Part shown: in pieces, positions 19,701-29,700 of the stretch | Numbering within the stretch: position 1 is the first letter of the stretch | Layout: the number at the start of each line of letters is the position of its first letter | From: Physella acuta | Taxonomy: Eukaryota > Mollusca > Gastropoda > Physidae | Direction of reading: 5' to 3' | NCBI RefSeq assembly: GCF_028476545.1 | Contig: NW_026732528.1 | Location: 1-64,000, forward strand | Length of the DNA: 64,000 nt | Program-made: the position numbers and the translations under genes | The notes under the pieces: generated by a model | Told to the model about the DNA's origin: nothing | Seen by the model: only the letters and a program-made list of their open reading frames with translations | Databases searched by the model: none

Positions 19701-21992
19701 AACTTAACAAATAACTAATTTAATGTCTTGTAATTGTTCCCACTTTTTAAAGAAATATCGTGAGACTTAATAAATAACTGATTTAATGTCTTGTAATTGT
19801 TTCCATATTTCAGGAGATTCGTTTAAGAGCAGGTATGGCCTTGACAAATTTTGCCTTTAACAACACACCACAACAGTTCTCTATGCGTGAGGCTGGGGGG
19901 ATCAAGTTCAAGGTCTTTGAAAAGTTTATTCAAACCAACGATGAATTTTATCAGTGTTATGCATCATTTCAGGTACTGCCAGTGTTTTTACCACATGTAA
20001 CTTGTTGCTTCACTATACAGCTATTATATAAACTAGGATCAACTATATGCCTATATTAAAATTAGGCATTTAAAAAAATCATTAAAAAAAGAAGACCTTG
20101 TTAAAAAACCTTGTGTATTTTAACATTCCTGATAGGTGGTTGTTTTAGCTCGTGTGATAACAGACAAGGACCAGGTGAGCCTGACTGCCCAGGGTATCAT
20201 GCTCTTGGTGTCCAAGTTAAAATCTCCAGAGGAAAAAGTTGTCGTCTTGTCCTGCAGCTTACTGGCAGCCTTGTCCCACACACGAGCTGGTCTCACTGAT
20301 GCCATGATCACGTGTGGCGCTTTAGATTTGCTGGTGCAGCATTTAGATTCTCCTAATGACATAGTAAGTTGAATAGAGCTGGTCTCACTGACGCCATGAT
20401 CACTTGTGGGGCTTTAGATTTGCTGGTGCAGCATTTAGATTCTCCTAATGACATAGTAAGTTGAATAGAGCTGGTCTCACTGATGCCATGATCACGTGTG
20501 GCGCTTTAGATTTGCTGGTGCAGCATTTAGATTCTCCTAATGACATAATAAGTTGATTAAATTGTTGACAAAATATCTTCACTAAGCACCATGGTCTTTG
20601 AATACACTTTTTTAACACTCCACCTGTTTCTGTGATGTTGTAGGTGAGAAACGGAGCAGCTGTTGCCTTGGGTTATCTGACCTTTAATCAAACTGCGTAC
20701 CGGCTGCTCTTCTCCTTATGTCGCAATGTGCCAGGATTGTTTGACAAAATTATGAAGAACATTGGTGAAGAACCGAGGATAAGTGAAATGTTCATCAATG
20801 ACTTTAAGAGAGCAACATTGATTGGTCTGCCAACACAATGGTAAGATGACAAAGTTTATCTTCAATATATACCTTTTATACCTTTTATACATAAATTGTC
20901 TGTTTATTAAAATAGGTTTTTTTAAAACTTTAAAATAATAATTTTTTATTTAAGAGTAAGATGACACTGTTTATTTTTATTGTACCTCCAATACTGTACT
21001 GACTTTCTTTAAAAAATGTATTACAGTAACTTCTTTATAAACAAAACATAATTTCTTTTTCAGTTTGGAAATTCACGGAGGACCTCCAGTGCCAACAAGA
21101 AAAAACAGTAAGTCGTGGCAGTGCCTAGAAAAAAAAGCAGATTAAGTATCTATGTTATGTGATGACATCTGGGATTATCACCTATCTACACTTGCATTTG
21201 TGATCAACTTTAAAATATCTTGTAGATTTTACTGACTGTTGCCTCCTAACATTTGTGTTTTAAAACTTGTTTAATGTTCACTATGTAGGTGATAGCCTAA
21301 AAATAATTTTTTTGAAGAAAAAGCTGTTTTATTCCTTAGCAATGCAAACGTAAATATTTTAATGCTGTATTTTTCCAGAACGGCCACAAACTGGTCAAGT
21401 GATGAAACAACCAAGTCCAGATAGTGAGAGTCGGGCTGTGTCGGCCCCAGCTAGGACCAGAAACAACAGCAACCTATTGCCCCAAATCTCTTCTCAGACA
21501 AGTGTTGTGAAGGTTGGAACAGCTAAACAATGAGCTATTTTTTTTACCGCGTCATTCATATATCACAAGGGAGTTCAGACTTTTGTGATAATGGGGATGG
21601 AGGGGTTTCAAGAAATGTGACTATTTTGTAGTTTTTAAGATGAAAATTATTAAATATGTTAGATTTAGGGTAGGAGTTTTTATTTGGAGTGTGGGTTAGA
21701 CTAACTTTTATTTAGGAAGTTGTGTGTTTATGGCTTTATGTGACAATTGAAGATATCAGTAAAAATCAGGTCAAATAGCTCAATGTCGTTTATCATATTG
21801 AAGTTTTAAAAGTGAAAAACTTTAGATAAACATTTATCAAGTGTTGGTAAATTTTTTCTCCAGGCAAAGGTCAGAAGGTCGTCAAGGTCATCAAGTAGGT
21901 CTCCTAGACAGCCCAGAAGTGGCAGCAAGAACAAAAATGCCAGCAGTGAACATGATCTGCTAACAGAGACTGACAATGTTTCAGAAATTTGA
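7457..21992 (+). CDS. Ankyrin and armadillo repeat-containing protein (25 coding exons)
   Basis: Exons: 7457-7710, 7966-8273, 8367-8553, 8911-9019, 9482-9620, 9782-9886, 10101-10275, 10633-10816, 11302-11521, 12953-13154, 13278-13486, 13797-13901, 14112-14338, 16070-16256, 17413-17506, 17870-18020, 18263-18416, 18854-19015, 19223-19452, 19814-19972, 20136-20363, 20644-20840, 21064-21107, 21379-21512, 21864-21992. All junctions are GT-AG and the phases add to 4293 nt (1430 residues), close to vertebrate ANKAR at about 1430. The start is fixed by an in-frame TGA at 7451. Residues 1-487 are the ANKAR-specific N-terminal region, with family blocks such as PPAYFNTR, WHGAYFPKEKR and SPQKPLWVRA. Ankyrin repeats follow (about 515-697), then armadillo repeats (about 698-1329), then a basic Ser-rich tail. 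It has no signal peptide or membrane segment. Its molecular role is poorly known; the repeats imply a protein-binding scaffold. Several introns are unusual and are listed separately. Confidence 0.95.
9205..9434 (-). mobile_element. tRNA-derived SINE in ANKAR intron 4
   Basis: Read on the - strand from 9434, the sequence opens as a tRNA-like head. It has an A box, TGGCCTAGCGGTA, a CTGATAA anticodon-loop-like word (GAT, isoleucine-like) and a B box, AGTTTGAATCC. The body carries a GGGTACCTAACT...GGGAAAGTAAAGG block and ends with an AACATCATCTGC word, features I associate with conserved molluscan SINE bodies. The family name is uncertain. The insertion is opposite in sense to the gene and entirely intronic, and moderate divergence suggests an old copy. 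Confidence 0.7.
9621..9710 (+). repeat. 45-bp duplication of the intron 5 donor
   Basis: The donor-side sequence gtaagcattgaacattc at 9621 recurs 45 bp downstream at 9666 as gtaagcatggaacattc. The following tct...gaa(t/c)cca(a/g)catttgtct is also repeated. The two copies differ at several bases. The second copy keeps a perfect GTAAGC and is a decoy 5' splice site. Confidence 0.85.
11531..11920 (+). repeat. 25-bp minisatellite starting just after the intron 9 donor
   Basis: The unit is close to tgatggggtctatacatctt plus tgttt, repeated about 15 times with small length variants such as the gtgctacacagc forms. The first copy begins nine bases inside the intron, immediately after gtacactg. More diverged copies continue to about 12010. 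Read into the intron, the exon frame meets a TGA at once, so the array is not coding. Confidence 0.9.
12427..12626. mobile_element. hAT-type MITE (184 bp) with 8-bp target duplication
   Basis: The element runs 12435-12618. Its ends, CAGTAGCGTAGCGA and the reverse complement CAGAGGCGTAGCGA, form 14-15 bp terminal inverted repeats with two mismatches. It is flanked by aattgagc (12427-12434) and aatttagc (12619-12626), an 8-bp target-site duplication with one mismatch, as expected for hAT elements. It contains G-runs and no ORF. It sits in ANKAR intron 9. CAGxGGCGTAGC ends are common in invertebrate non-autonomous hAT elements. Confidence 0.8.
13730..13763. repeat. (TA)n microsatellite
   Basis: A run of about 17 TA dinucleotides in ANKAR intron 11, 33 bp before the exon 12 acceptor, so it occupies the branch-point/polypyrimidine neighbourhood. 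Confidence 0.95.
14357..15865 (+). repeat. 18-bp minisatellite in intron 13, related to the end of exon 13
   Basis: The unit gctgacctctcctgtgtg is repeated about 80 times with a few variants (tgcggctg, gaccact). Exon 13 itself contains gctgacctgtcctgtgtg at 14309-14326, one mismatch from the unit, only about 30 bp before the array. Larger blocks containing tgtggccactgttattggtt recur near 14540, 15366 and 15752, so part of the array has a roughly 386-bp higher-order period. The unit length is a multiple of three and stop-poor, so long open frames arise on both strands. A stop codon follows the exon 13 donor directly, so the array is not an extension of the protein. Confidence 0.95.
15945..16098 (+). 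repeat. Duplicated acceptor and start of exon 14 (57-bp step, plus an older copy)
   Basis: The sequence ttgatttctttcag|accctgatagctgaaaatgg, covering the acceptor and the first codons of exon 14, occurs twice. The cut would fall before 16013 and before 16070. A third, decayed copy starts near 15946. The 16070 copy continues into the conserved exon. The upstream acceptor lies exactly 57 nt earlier, and the intervening 19 codons have no stop, so its use would insert 19 residues in frame. Confidence 0.9.
16240..16915 (+). repeat. 48-bp minisatellite containing the exon 14 end and donor
   Basis: The unit reads about atttagatgtttcctttggt followed by ctgttgtagaagcaaactga and atcataaa. The first unit is exon 14's own end, ttagatgttccctcag|gtctgttgtag, so the last 16 or so exon bases plus the donor were copied about 13 times. 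Most copies have lost the CAG|GT match (tttggtctg), but some keep tcaggtctg (near 16385, 16709, 16854 and 16897). In frame, the real donor is followed by a TAG, so read-through would end the protein. Confidence 0.93.
17079..17418 (+). repeat. 35-bp degenerate array ending in the exon 15 acceptor
   Basis: The unit tttagatgacctttaacctt plus accaaaactttg leads directly into the real acceptor, gtttag|atgacctg. Acceptor-like TAG|ATGAC words occur at steps of exactly 35 bp (AG at 17306, 17341, 17376 and the real one at 17411). More diverged copies reach back to about 17088. The first seven bases of exon 15 belong to the repeat unit. A 35-bp step would shift the frame if a decoy were used. Confidence 0.88.
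17528..17665 (+). repeat. 28-bp minisatellite after the intron 15 donor
   Basis: The unit agttgataaaaagttgacat plus ccacccat is repeated about five times, beginning about 30 bp inside intron 15 (exon 15 ends at 17506). Unlike the neighbouring arrays it does not include exon bases. Confidence 0.9.
18417..18700 (+). repeat. 45-bp array of repeated 5' splice donors in intron 17
   Basis: The unit begins with the donor itself, gtaagcttggactgtcatgc, and runs 45 bp. GTAAGC occurs at 18417 (the authentic donor), 18462, 18507, 18552, 18597, 18642 and 18685. The exon 17 reading frame continues open through the whole array to about 18688. Use of the decoys up to 18642 would therefore add 15, 30, 45, 60 or 75 residues without a frameshift. 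Confidence 0.95.
19470..19803 (+). repeat. 63-bp array filling intron 19
   Basis: Units beginning ttgtaattgttcccac recur at a 63-bp step (19477, 19540, 19603, 19666, 19730 and 19793). They span from 20 bases after the exon 19 donor to the polypyrimidine tract of exon 20, whose acceptor (atatttcag, 19813) follows the start of the last, partial unit. The later copies are more diverged. Essentially the whole intron is repeat. Confidence 0.92.
20284..20559 (+). repeat. Three 92-bp copies of the exon 21 end and its donor
   Basis: The last 80 bases of exon 21 plus the donor (atagtaagttgaat) are present at 20284, 20376 and 20468. Copy 2 keeps the GTAAGT donor at 20456. Copy 3 has it mutated to ATAAGT, but is otherwise almost identical to copy 1, including two sites where copy 2 differs. 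Reading past the first donor meets a TGA, so copies 2 and 3 are intronic pseudo-exon ends. The conserved protein requires only copy 1. Confidence 0.95.
21064..21992 (+). other. ANKAR C-terminal tail exons (23-25)
   Basis: The last three exons (44, 134 and 129 nt) encode a low-complexity basic tail of about 100 residues. It is rich in Ser, Arg, Lys, Pro and Gln, for example RRSSRSSSRSPRQPRSGS, and ends in an acidic TETDNVSEI. It has no recognisable domain and resembles a disordered, potentially phosphorylated region. The stop is TGA at 21990-21992. Confidence 0.85.
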
Positions 21993-23360
21993 GACTTTCT
22001 TTTTTACTGATTTTTGTTTAATCATCTCAAAGAATCATTCAAATGAAAAATTACTTTGGATGCTTCACAAACTGTGTTTACAATCTAATGCCATTGTTTA
22101 AAAGTATACTACACTCGCCTTAATACCAGTATTTATTTCAGACACCACAATATTTAAGTAAAAGACCATCCTGTAAGAATTATTAAAAGCTTTTCTATCA
22201 TTTATTAAAATAAAATGTTTTGACTTTAAACTGTGATATTTTACATGACTTTTACAATTGCATGTTTTTTCTTGATTTATTATACTGCCACCAAATTTGG
22301 TGTCTTGCTTTTTAAAAAAATGCCATTCAATCTATTCCTCTACTACACGATGTTTATTTTGATTAGTATGTACATTTAAATGACTGTTTTATTTTAAATT
22401 ATTTAATAGTTTTACAACTAAATATACTAATAGTGTATATAATAACAAATGATCAGTGCATAAATGAATTTGCAGCTTACATATATTTACTTATAGTAAG
22501 CTAAAAAGTTTTAGTATAACTATTATTATTGTAAGGTATCTATATGTAGCTGAAAATGTTTAAAGTATACAAGGTTTCAGAATCTTAGTACTCCAATTTG
22601 AATTTCATGCATTTTTTAAAAAACTATAGTACTTTAGAAACCATGAAAAATCTTTTTCATTAGTTTTAAATGTTAACTAATAAGATTTGGTTACATTATT
22701 CCTATTTAAAATATGGTGTCATGTTTAGTTGGTATCCATTTTAAATCCGTCCAGTCAATTGATTTCATGTCATTCCACAGTTTGAAAAAATTGAGATTGT
22801 TATTCAAATCTTTAACCAGGGTACAGTTCATTTATAAAATCCTTAAAAAAATTATTTACCTGACATCTGAGATTAATCTTAAACTGTTCATTTACTATGT
22901 CATAACAATTAGTTATTTTATTTTGTAAAAAATATTTATTTATTGATCCAGTTTCTAACTATTACCATCTGTCTCAAAGAAAAGCATCTTTTAGAAAGTC
23001 ATAAAGGAGATTCAATGGCATTTGTAGATAATTTTTATAATGGAAATGATGTTAGTTTTTAAAATGTTATTTGTTTAGATTTACTCCTGTGATATTGTTT
23101 GAATATATTTATATCATTATCGAACTTTTCTGATTTTCATTTTTTTTTAAATATTTATTTACTGTGTCAGTATTTTATATTTATTTTTCTATGAGAGTGA
23201 CATACAATGTTAACAAATTCTAAACCTATCTATTTTATTTCCAACTTGAAAATGGTGTATAGAATCTTTTTGACAATGTGTGAATTGCTCTATTTTAAAA
23301 ATGCGCCTTTGAATTGCTTTACAACCTAAAAATAAAAATGTTAACTAAATCATTGCTGTT
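21993..23360 (+). other. Probable ANKAR 3' UTR and poly(A) signal
   Basis: The stretch is AT-rich without coding exons. An AATAAA lies at 23331-23336, followed about 20 bp later by a T-rich run (23356-23370), a reasonable cleavage/polyadenylation context. A second AATAAA, near 22209, is another option, giving a much shorter UTR. Which is used cannot be decided from sequence. Confidence 0.5.
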
Positions 23361-23774
23361 TTTTTTTTCTAATTGTAGAGTATTATTGTTAGTGTATGAT
23401 TGAAAGAAAAACTCTTTTGACAAGCTAATCACTTTAAAGTAATGACTAGCCTACTGTCAGTCAGAAAAATATTTAAAATCATGAGCATAATTATTTAGGC
23501 CTACTCTAAAACTAAAACGAAGTTTCATCTGGTTTTTTAACAATCACAAACTGATAATATCTAGCTCTAGTGTTAATTCGGCTTTTGAAAAATATTTACA
23601 TTGCATTGATTATAAGACTTTCAGAATAGGTATAGTATAAATACTTAATAAAATAATTTGAAGTTCTTATTTGATTTTTACCAGGGTAGATAACAACTAT
23701 CGACAGACTGACATTTACCCCCACAGTAGATCTAATAGCTTCCCTTGATAGCATTTGCTTGTTTCAAAACCAAA

Positions 23775-26700
23775 ATGGCTGAACCGAGCGTGGAAGAATT
23801 AAAGAAAGCAATAAAACGTATGAAGCCTTTTCTTTTACTTATAATCCTATGTAATTTTGAATAACTATCTTTTCCAAAGAATAAGAACAAAATGAACCTA
23901 CGAATGCAAAGTTTTGTAGGATGGATCACGGTCAAATCTAGTCTAGATTCTAGATCTACAACATTGCTGCTTGCAGAGCACTGCTGGTGACTGAGTGCAG
24001 TGCTTGGTGTGTGTGTGTGTGTGTTCAAGTTGTTGATGTGTGTGTTTGAGAAGTGACTTGTGTGAAAATGTCGACTAGATCTAGATTCTAGATGTATTAT
24101 CTCTGTGTGATAGATCTAGACTCTAGATCTAAATTCTAGATCTGGTAGATCTTGATTACAAAAGAATTTTTAATTTTAAAACATCAAAAAGATGGCTTTT
24201 ACTTTTTTCATTGTTGTTTCCGTATTATTTCACAGTATTTTAATTTGACAGGAAACATCCAGTTCCCAAAAGGCAGACTTCTTTACTATTTTTAGTATTG
24301 CTCGCTAACCTGGTATCCACACCAGATGCGGACGCATGACTGATGACTTAGACTGTCTTAGACTTAAGACAATTTTTTCGTCTTAGTTCCAGTGACCTTC
24401 GCTGCATAGAGTTACTTTAAAAATGTTTTCCATATGCAAAATGGCGGATTTTTGTGTTATAAAAACAAACTTATAGAGGCTATGGCAGGAGGGGTATATC
24501 TAGATCTATTTGCCAGAAAACCATTTTAAAATTTGGTTTGGAGAATGAAGGCTAAATTAAAAAGTTGTTTTCATTAAAATCAATAGAACTTTTAAAATAT
24601 CAACGGAGTAGGTACAAAAATGAGCTAATAGGTGAAGCATTATTAGATTTATCAGTCTATGAAACTGGCGCTCAAATCACAACCAAAATTTTTTAATTTT
24701 TTTAAAAACCACATGACCCCCATTTTGTTGATCACTAGTAAGAAACTCTGGTGCATAGTCAGTTAGAAAATCGAAACGATTCATGGCTTGCCATGGCTTC
24801 AAACATAGGAGTGATATAACAAGTCATAGATGTAATAGAAAGGTGTGTCGTGCCATGTCATTGTCTGTGAGTGACAAAAATATTAAATTAAATATTTAGT
24901 TTACAACTAGCTAAAAACCACTAAATTAGTGCCTAATGGATTAAATATGGATGCCTATTATTCAATTGAAAATTGATTAAATCTTAGATTCAGTGAGAAT
25001 ATCTACTACTAAGTTAGTTTACTGGTAGTGGTAGTGCTAGTTGACTAAACTACTCATATGGTTCGCTAATGACAATGCTAACCCAAACCATAGTCCTACC
25101 ATATATGCCTAACTCTAATTTACAACAATAAACAGTCAACATTACAATACTACTAACTACATAAGACTTCTTTTTTTGGAAGAGTATTTTTGGACATCTA
25201 TCCTCTAGTATCCTTTGTTGTCAACAATAGAGGAATTAAACAAGCTAAAAATTAATTATAATAGCACCAGACATTTACAAAACATTGAAAATGTATGTTA
25301 AACACATCTCAAATGCTGTGTAGTCTAAAAATCCTCAAAATGTACTATATCAACAACATAATTGCACAGAGGTGTCACAAAAGCATAAACTTATTTATAG
25401 GTATGTTAAACTTAACAGAATATGCTAGTTAATAGCTTTTTTCGATAATTATTCTTGAAAAAAACCCGACAGACATTCAGTTCCAGAATTCCCTTCATGT
25501 TCAAAATTTAGGCTTTTACTTTTAGAAACACTCTGGATCCAAAAAATGTAACAGTTAGGCCTATATATATAGAAAACATTAAGCCTATTAGTAAAATATG
25601 TCTATAAACCAGTTTTTACTATAGATGTAGCATTATATGGCTTATTGTAACTTTAAAGTATTTTGTAACATTTATTGAATAACATTATTTAAATAGACTA
25701 GGTAAACCAGGTGTTAAGTTAAAGAACATTAAGCCTAATAAAACCTTATTAGAATTGGTAATGAACAGAATGTATAACTAGAACTCATGGTCCACAAATA
25801 AATTTAAATGATAGACGCAGTCTGAAATTTTAGGACGTCCTGCTCTTTTAAAAAAAATTCCTGGAATTTAAAATTTTCTCCTGAAATTTTGTAGACTGTT
25901 TAGAAATTTTACTAACATCGAAATTTAATGCCCCTTTTTTGTGCATTATATCATTCACATATTTTAGCAACTAAAGCTTTTATGAAAGAAAGCAGATTAG
26001 TTTTATTTTTTTATTTTCCATGCATAAGGGTTTTTTATATTTGTTTTTTTAACTTTCATATGAAAAGAGCAGCATGCAATAATGATACTTTGGCGTCATT
26101 GAAATGAAAATGCAGATTTCCATCAACTTTTATAGGGAATAAAAATTGTAGGTTCTTATTTCAAAGCATATATTTTAATATCAGTTTAGTGAAATTGATC
26201 TAATTAACATAATTTTAAGCTGTTTGGGATTTTATGTAGAATCCAGTGGTGCTATGTTTAAAGTACCTCATGATTACATAATCAGCTAATCTCATAGGTG
26301 ATGTTATCCCTTTCCCCTAAATTTTTAGAGCATTTGATAACTGATAATTCATGTGATAAATTTATTTTTTCTATAATTTTCAACACCTTTTAGCTATATG
26401 ATAAAATATTCTGCAGCTAAGGATTGTATTTAAAATAGTCCTTCATTGTTACATAACTATCTTATCTCAGGTTATGTAATCCTGTAATCCCACCCTTTGC
26501 TAAAAATTACCATATAATTTTAAAAATCACATATGCTCTTCTTTAGTTAGCTTCAAATAAATACTAATAAGGCTAAACAAAACTTTTATTGTTTTTTTTT
26601 TAAGAGACAACAATTTAACAATTTATTAAAAATGTTTAATCAATGTGTAATCTTCTATTATAATTCTATTCTAAGCCTATAGGCCAATTTCTTTCTACTG

Positions 26701-29700
26701 TTTCTTTTTTGATAATAAATATGCTTTGAATTATTATACAGAAGCAAAATGATTCACTCAATAATATTTTATGTTGGTAAAGTAATTATAGTATCAGATT
26801 TTAATCATTGATTTCACCCAGATGTACTGGAGAATACTGTTCTACTAATTTGACATATTATTAATCAAGTTAATTAAAAAGTAGTTGTTGTCTAATTATA
26901 TGTATTCAGTCTCTGGAACACTTGGATTACCAATAAATAGAAATGGGGTTAGCAGGGGAGGATGCACTCCCCAAGATATTGTACACAGTGGAATTCTGAA
27001 TTAAAAAAATTAGTTTGATGGGAAATGGCCAGCATTAACTCACTAATGACTAGTGCTCAGCATGGAGGGGAGGCTTGTTGAGCAAAATTTATTCAAAATG
27101 CCCTTGAAGGCTTGGAAAAGAAAAAAGCAGCCATTGTAAATTCATTTAATTTGCAGCAACTTCATTTTTTTTGGGTGTCTTTTCATTGGAATTCTACTCA
27201 CATTAGAGTAGATGTAAAAAGACACAGTGCAAACTAATTATTTAAAAAATGGTAAAAGATCAAAAGTATAATTTTTACATTACCTGGCACCATTAATTTT
27301 TATGTATCATATAAAGTTACAAAGTGTAAAATAAACTTTTTGGTTTAGTAAATCACTGCAAGTTTAGAAAGTTAAATAAATAATAAAAAAAATTTACCAT
27401 TTTTATATACTTAATAAAGTTACAAAATGTTAAATAAAGCCTTGGGATTTAATGCATTTCTAGAAAGTAATGAACTATGTTTTTTTTTTAATGTCAATGT
27501 TTGTTTTTTAAGTGATAGCTTGTTACTGTTGAATAGCATTGTGGCAAGTTGAATGTTAGTATAAAATCATCTTTTGGTAGGGCATTGTAGATATGAGTTA
27601 ATCTGTTCTTCTATTTTAGGCATCCTTAGCGGAGCAGACTTGGATAGTCTGTCTGCTAAAAAGGTCAGAAAATCTTTAGAGGAAGAGTTTGAAACAGATT
27701 TCTCAAGCAGGTATTAAACTTTTTTCACATAAATATTTTATGTAATATTTGATTTTTACCACAAACCTAGTTACATATCTGCATAAATAGTAAAAATAAA
27801 AAAATTATTTATACTTTCTCAGAAAAAAAGAGATAGATAAATTAGTAATGAAAATGATAGAAGAAGATGATAATGAAGAAGATGAAAAGGATGAACCAAA
27901 GAAAAAAAATTCAGATGATGAAGATGATGATGAAAATGGGGTTGAAAGTGATGCCAACTCAGAAGATGAAGTAAGTTTTATTGTGATTTTAAAACTGTTT
28001 GAATAAGTAGATCAAATTAAATGTAACTGTTGTTTTTAATATTTGCATACATTATTGCTTGATTAATATTTGAAAAAGTAAAAAAATGTACAAAAAATTC
28101 TAAATATATCATATATTATGTAAATCTATTGTTTTTGCTCTTACACTAGTTACAGTAGTTATGTTACATTTTTTAAAGTTGGAATTTTTTGTTTTTCTGA
28201 ATGAATCTTACCAAAACAGTAATATGGTAAAATTATATTTTTCTCTAATATCATCATGTAGGTTCCAAAAAAGAAAGCCAAGAAGTCAGCACCCACCACA
28301 TCCAGTGCCAAACAAAAGGTATGGTCATAAAACACTTCTGTAACTGAGCTGCTTTAGATACATCTTTTAAAAGTATTTAACCATTAATGTCCCATTCATT
28401 CTACCAAAACTCCACCCATGACGGCCCAATGTAAGGAGCATAACTCTGTATGATCAAGTGAATAGTTTCACAAAATATTTGTTTTTGTCTAAATGAAATT
28501 GAAAATTAAGATAAAAAGTACTGCTTAGTGTTGGGAATAAACCTGGCTTTCCAACAGTATTAAATAGAATATATTATATTCGGTAAAAGTACAGTATAAA
28601 AATAAAAAATGTCGGAGAAAATTCAAAACAGGTCATTTTTGGTAGCCAACTTTATTTATTTTTGTCTAAACAACTATGCATCGAATTTAACAGTTAAATA
28701 TCAATTTGGTTACGTTTAAGATATATAATTCATAAAATACATGCCTAGATACGTTTAGAGGCATTATTTTGTTTTATTTTTAATATTAAATCTACTAAAA
28801 ATAGGACAGATGAATCTAAAATTTCGAGATGGAAAGAAACTATTATTTTTTATCTTTCAAAAGCGCCATTGAAATTACAAGACCGGAAAAGGATGCTGCA
28901 AGTATCCGACTTCCTGTTTAGTTAAAAATTAGGATTTGTAGGCCAAATTTTAATGAAACAAATTTAATTTTTCTATGCGTAATGTAAGCGGGCGGCAGCG
29001 GGCGTTACGGGACATTAACGGTGTCGGGCGGCAGCGGGCGTTACGGGACATTAATGGTTAAACAGTGAATTGTTTTGTTTACACAATGTCTGGTGAAAAA
29101 AAACAGAATTTGTGTCATTCCTACTTACCTAAACTGTTAATACATTTTATCTTGTGATTTATAATTTTTCAACAGAAAAGGAAATCAGCAACAAAGGCAG
29201 ATGACAGTGAGGACCCAGTTATGTCAAGTATTAAACAGGTAGCTTTAAACTGCATTTATTGTCTTTAAAAATACAAAGATGATGATATGGGAATCAAAAG
29301 AAAATAACTATAAGAATAGTGTATTTGAAGTGAGTTATTTTTGCATTATTAATATAGTTAAAATACCAGTGAGATTTAAACAATTTTATTTGTATTGTTT
29401 GTTTATTTATAGAAATATGTATTTATTTGCATATACATTTTTTCTCAGTTTCTATTGATTTTGCTGAAATTGTAAATTTTGAAACAGCAGTAATTTTTAA
29501 AAATTCCACTGCTAATTTAAAAATTAGGTTGGTTAACTAATCAAGGAATGTGCCAAAACATTATTGTCTTAAAATGAAAAATAGCAAGTTTATCTGGGAA
29601 TAGATAAGGCCAATTTTACCAGGTAAACTTGTTTCAAGTGATAAGCTTTCATTGCAGATAGGCTGGAAGTAACGCAATCTTTCTATTTAATAAAAGCCAT

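Larger units (their letters stand above)
13797..20840 (+). other. ANKAR armadillo-repeat exons (12-22)
   Basis: Eleven exons encode about 630 residues of ARM repeats. Recurring G(I/G)xPxLVxLL starts are visible: GIPALVRLL, ASPILIKLL, GGIPPLVELL, GGLQPLVDFL, KPLVELI, APKALIRLL, FSQLVRLL, GGIHVLVNLL, GIMLLVSKL and ALDLLVQHL. Each is followed by a third helix such as AASVICN, AAIILADLS, AVNCLRVL, AASALEALASL, GACALWALAG or GAAVALGYL. Exon 15 (17413-17506) and exon 23 are the smallest here. Introns 13, 14, 15, 17, 19 and 21 all contain tandem repeats touching a splice site. The coding sequence is intact throughout. Confidence 0.9.
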
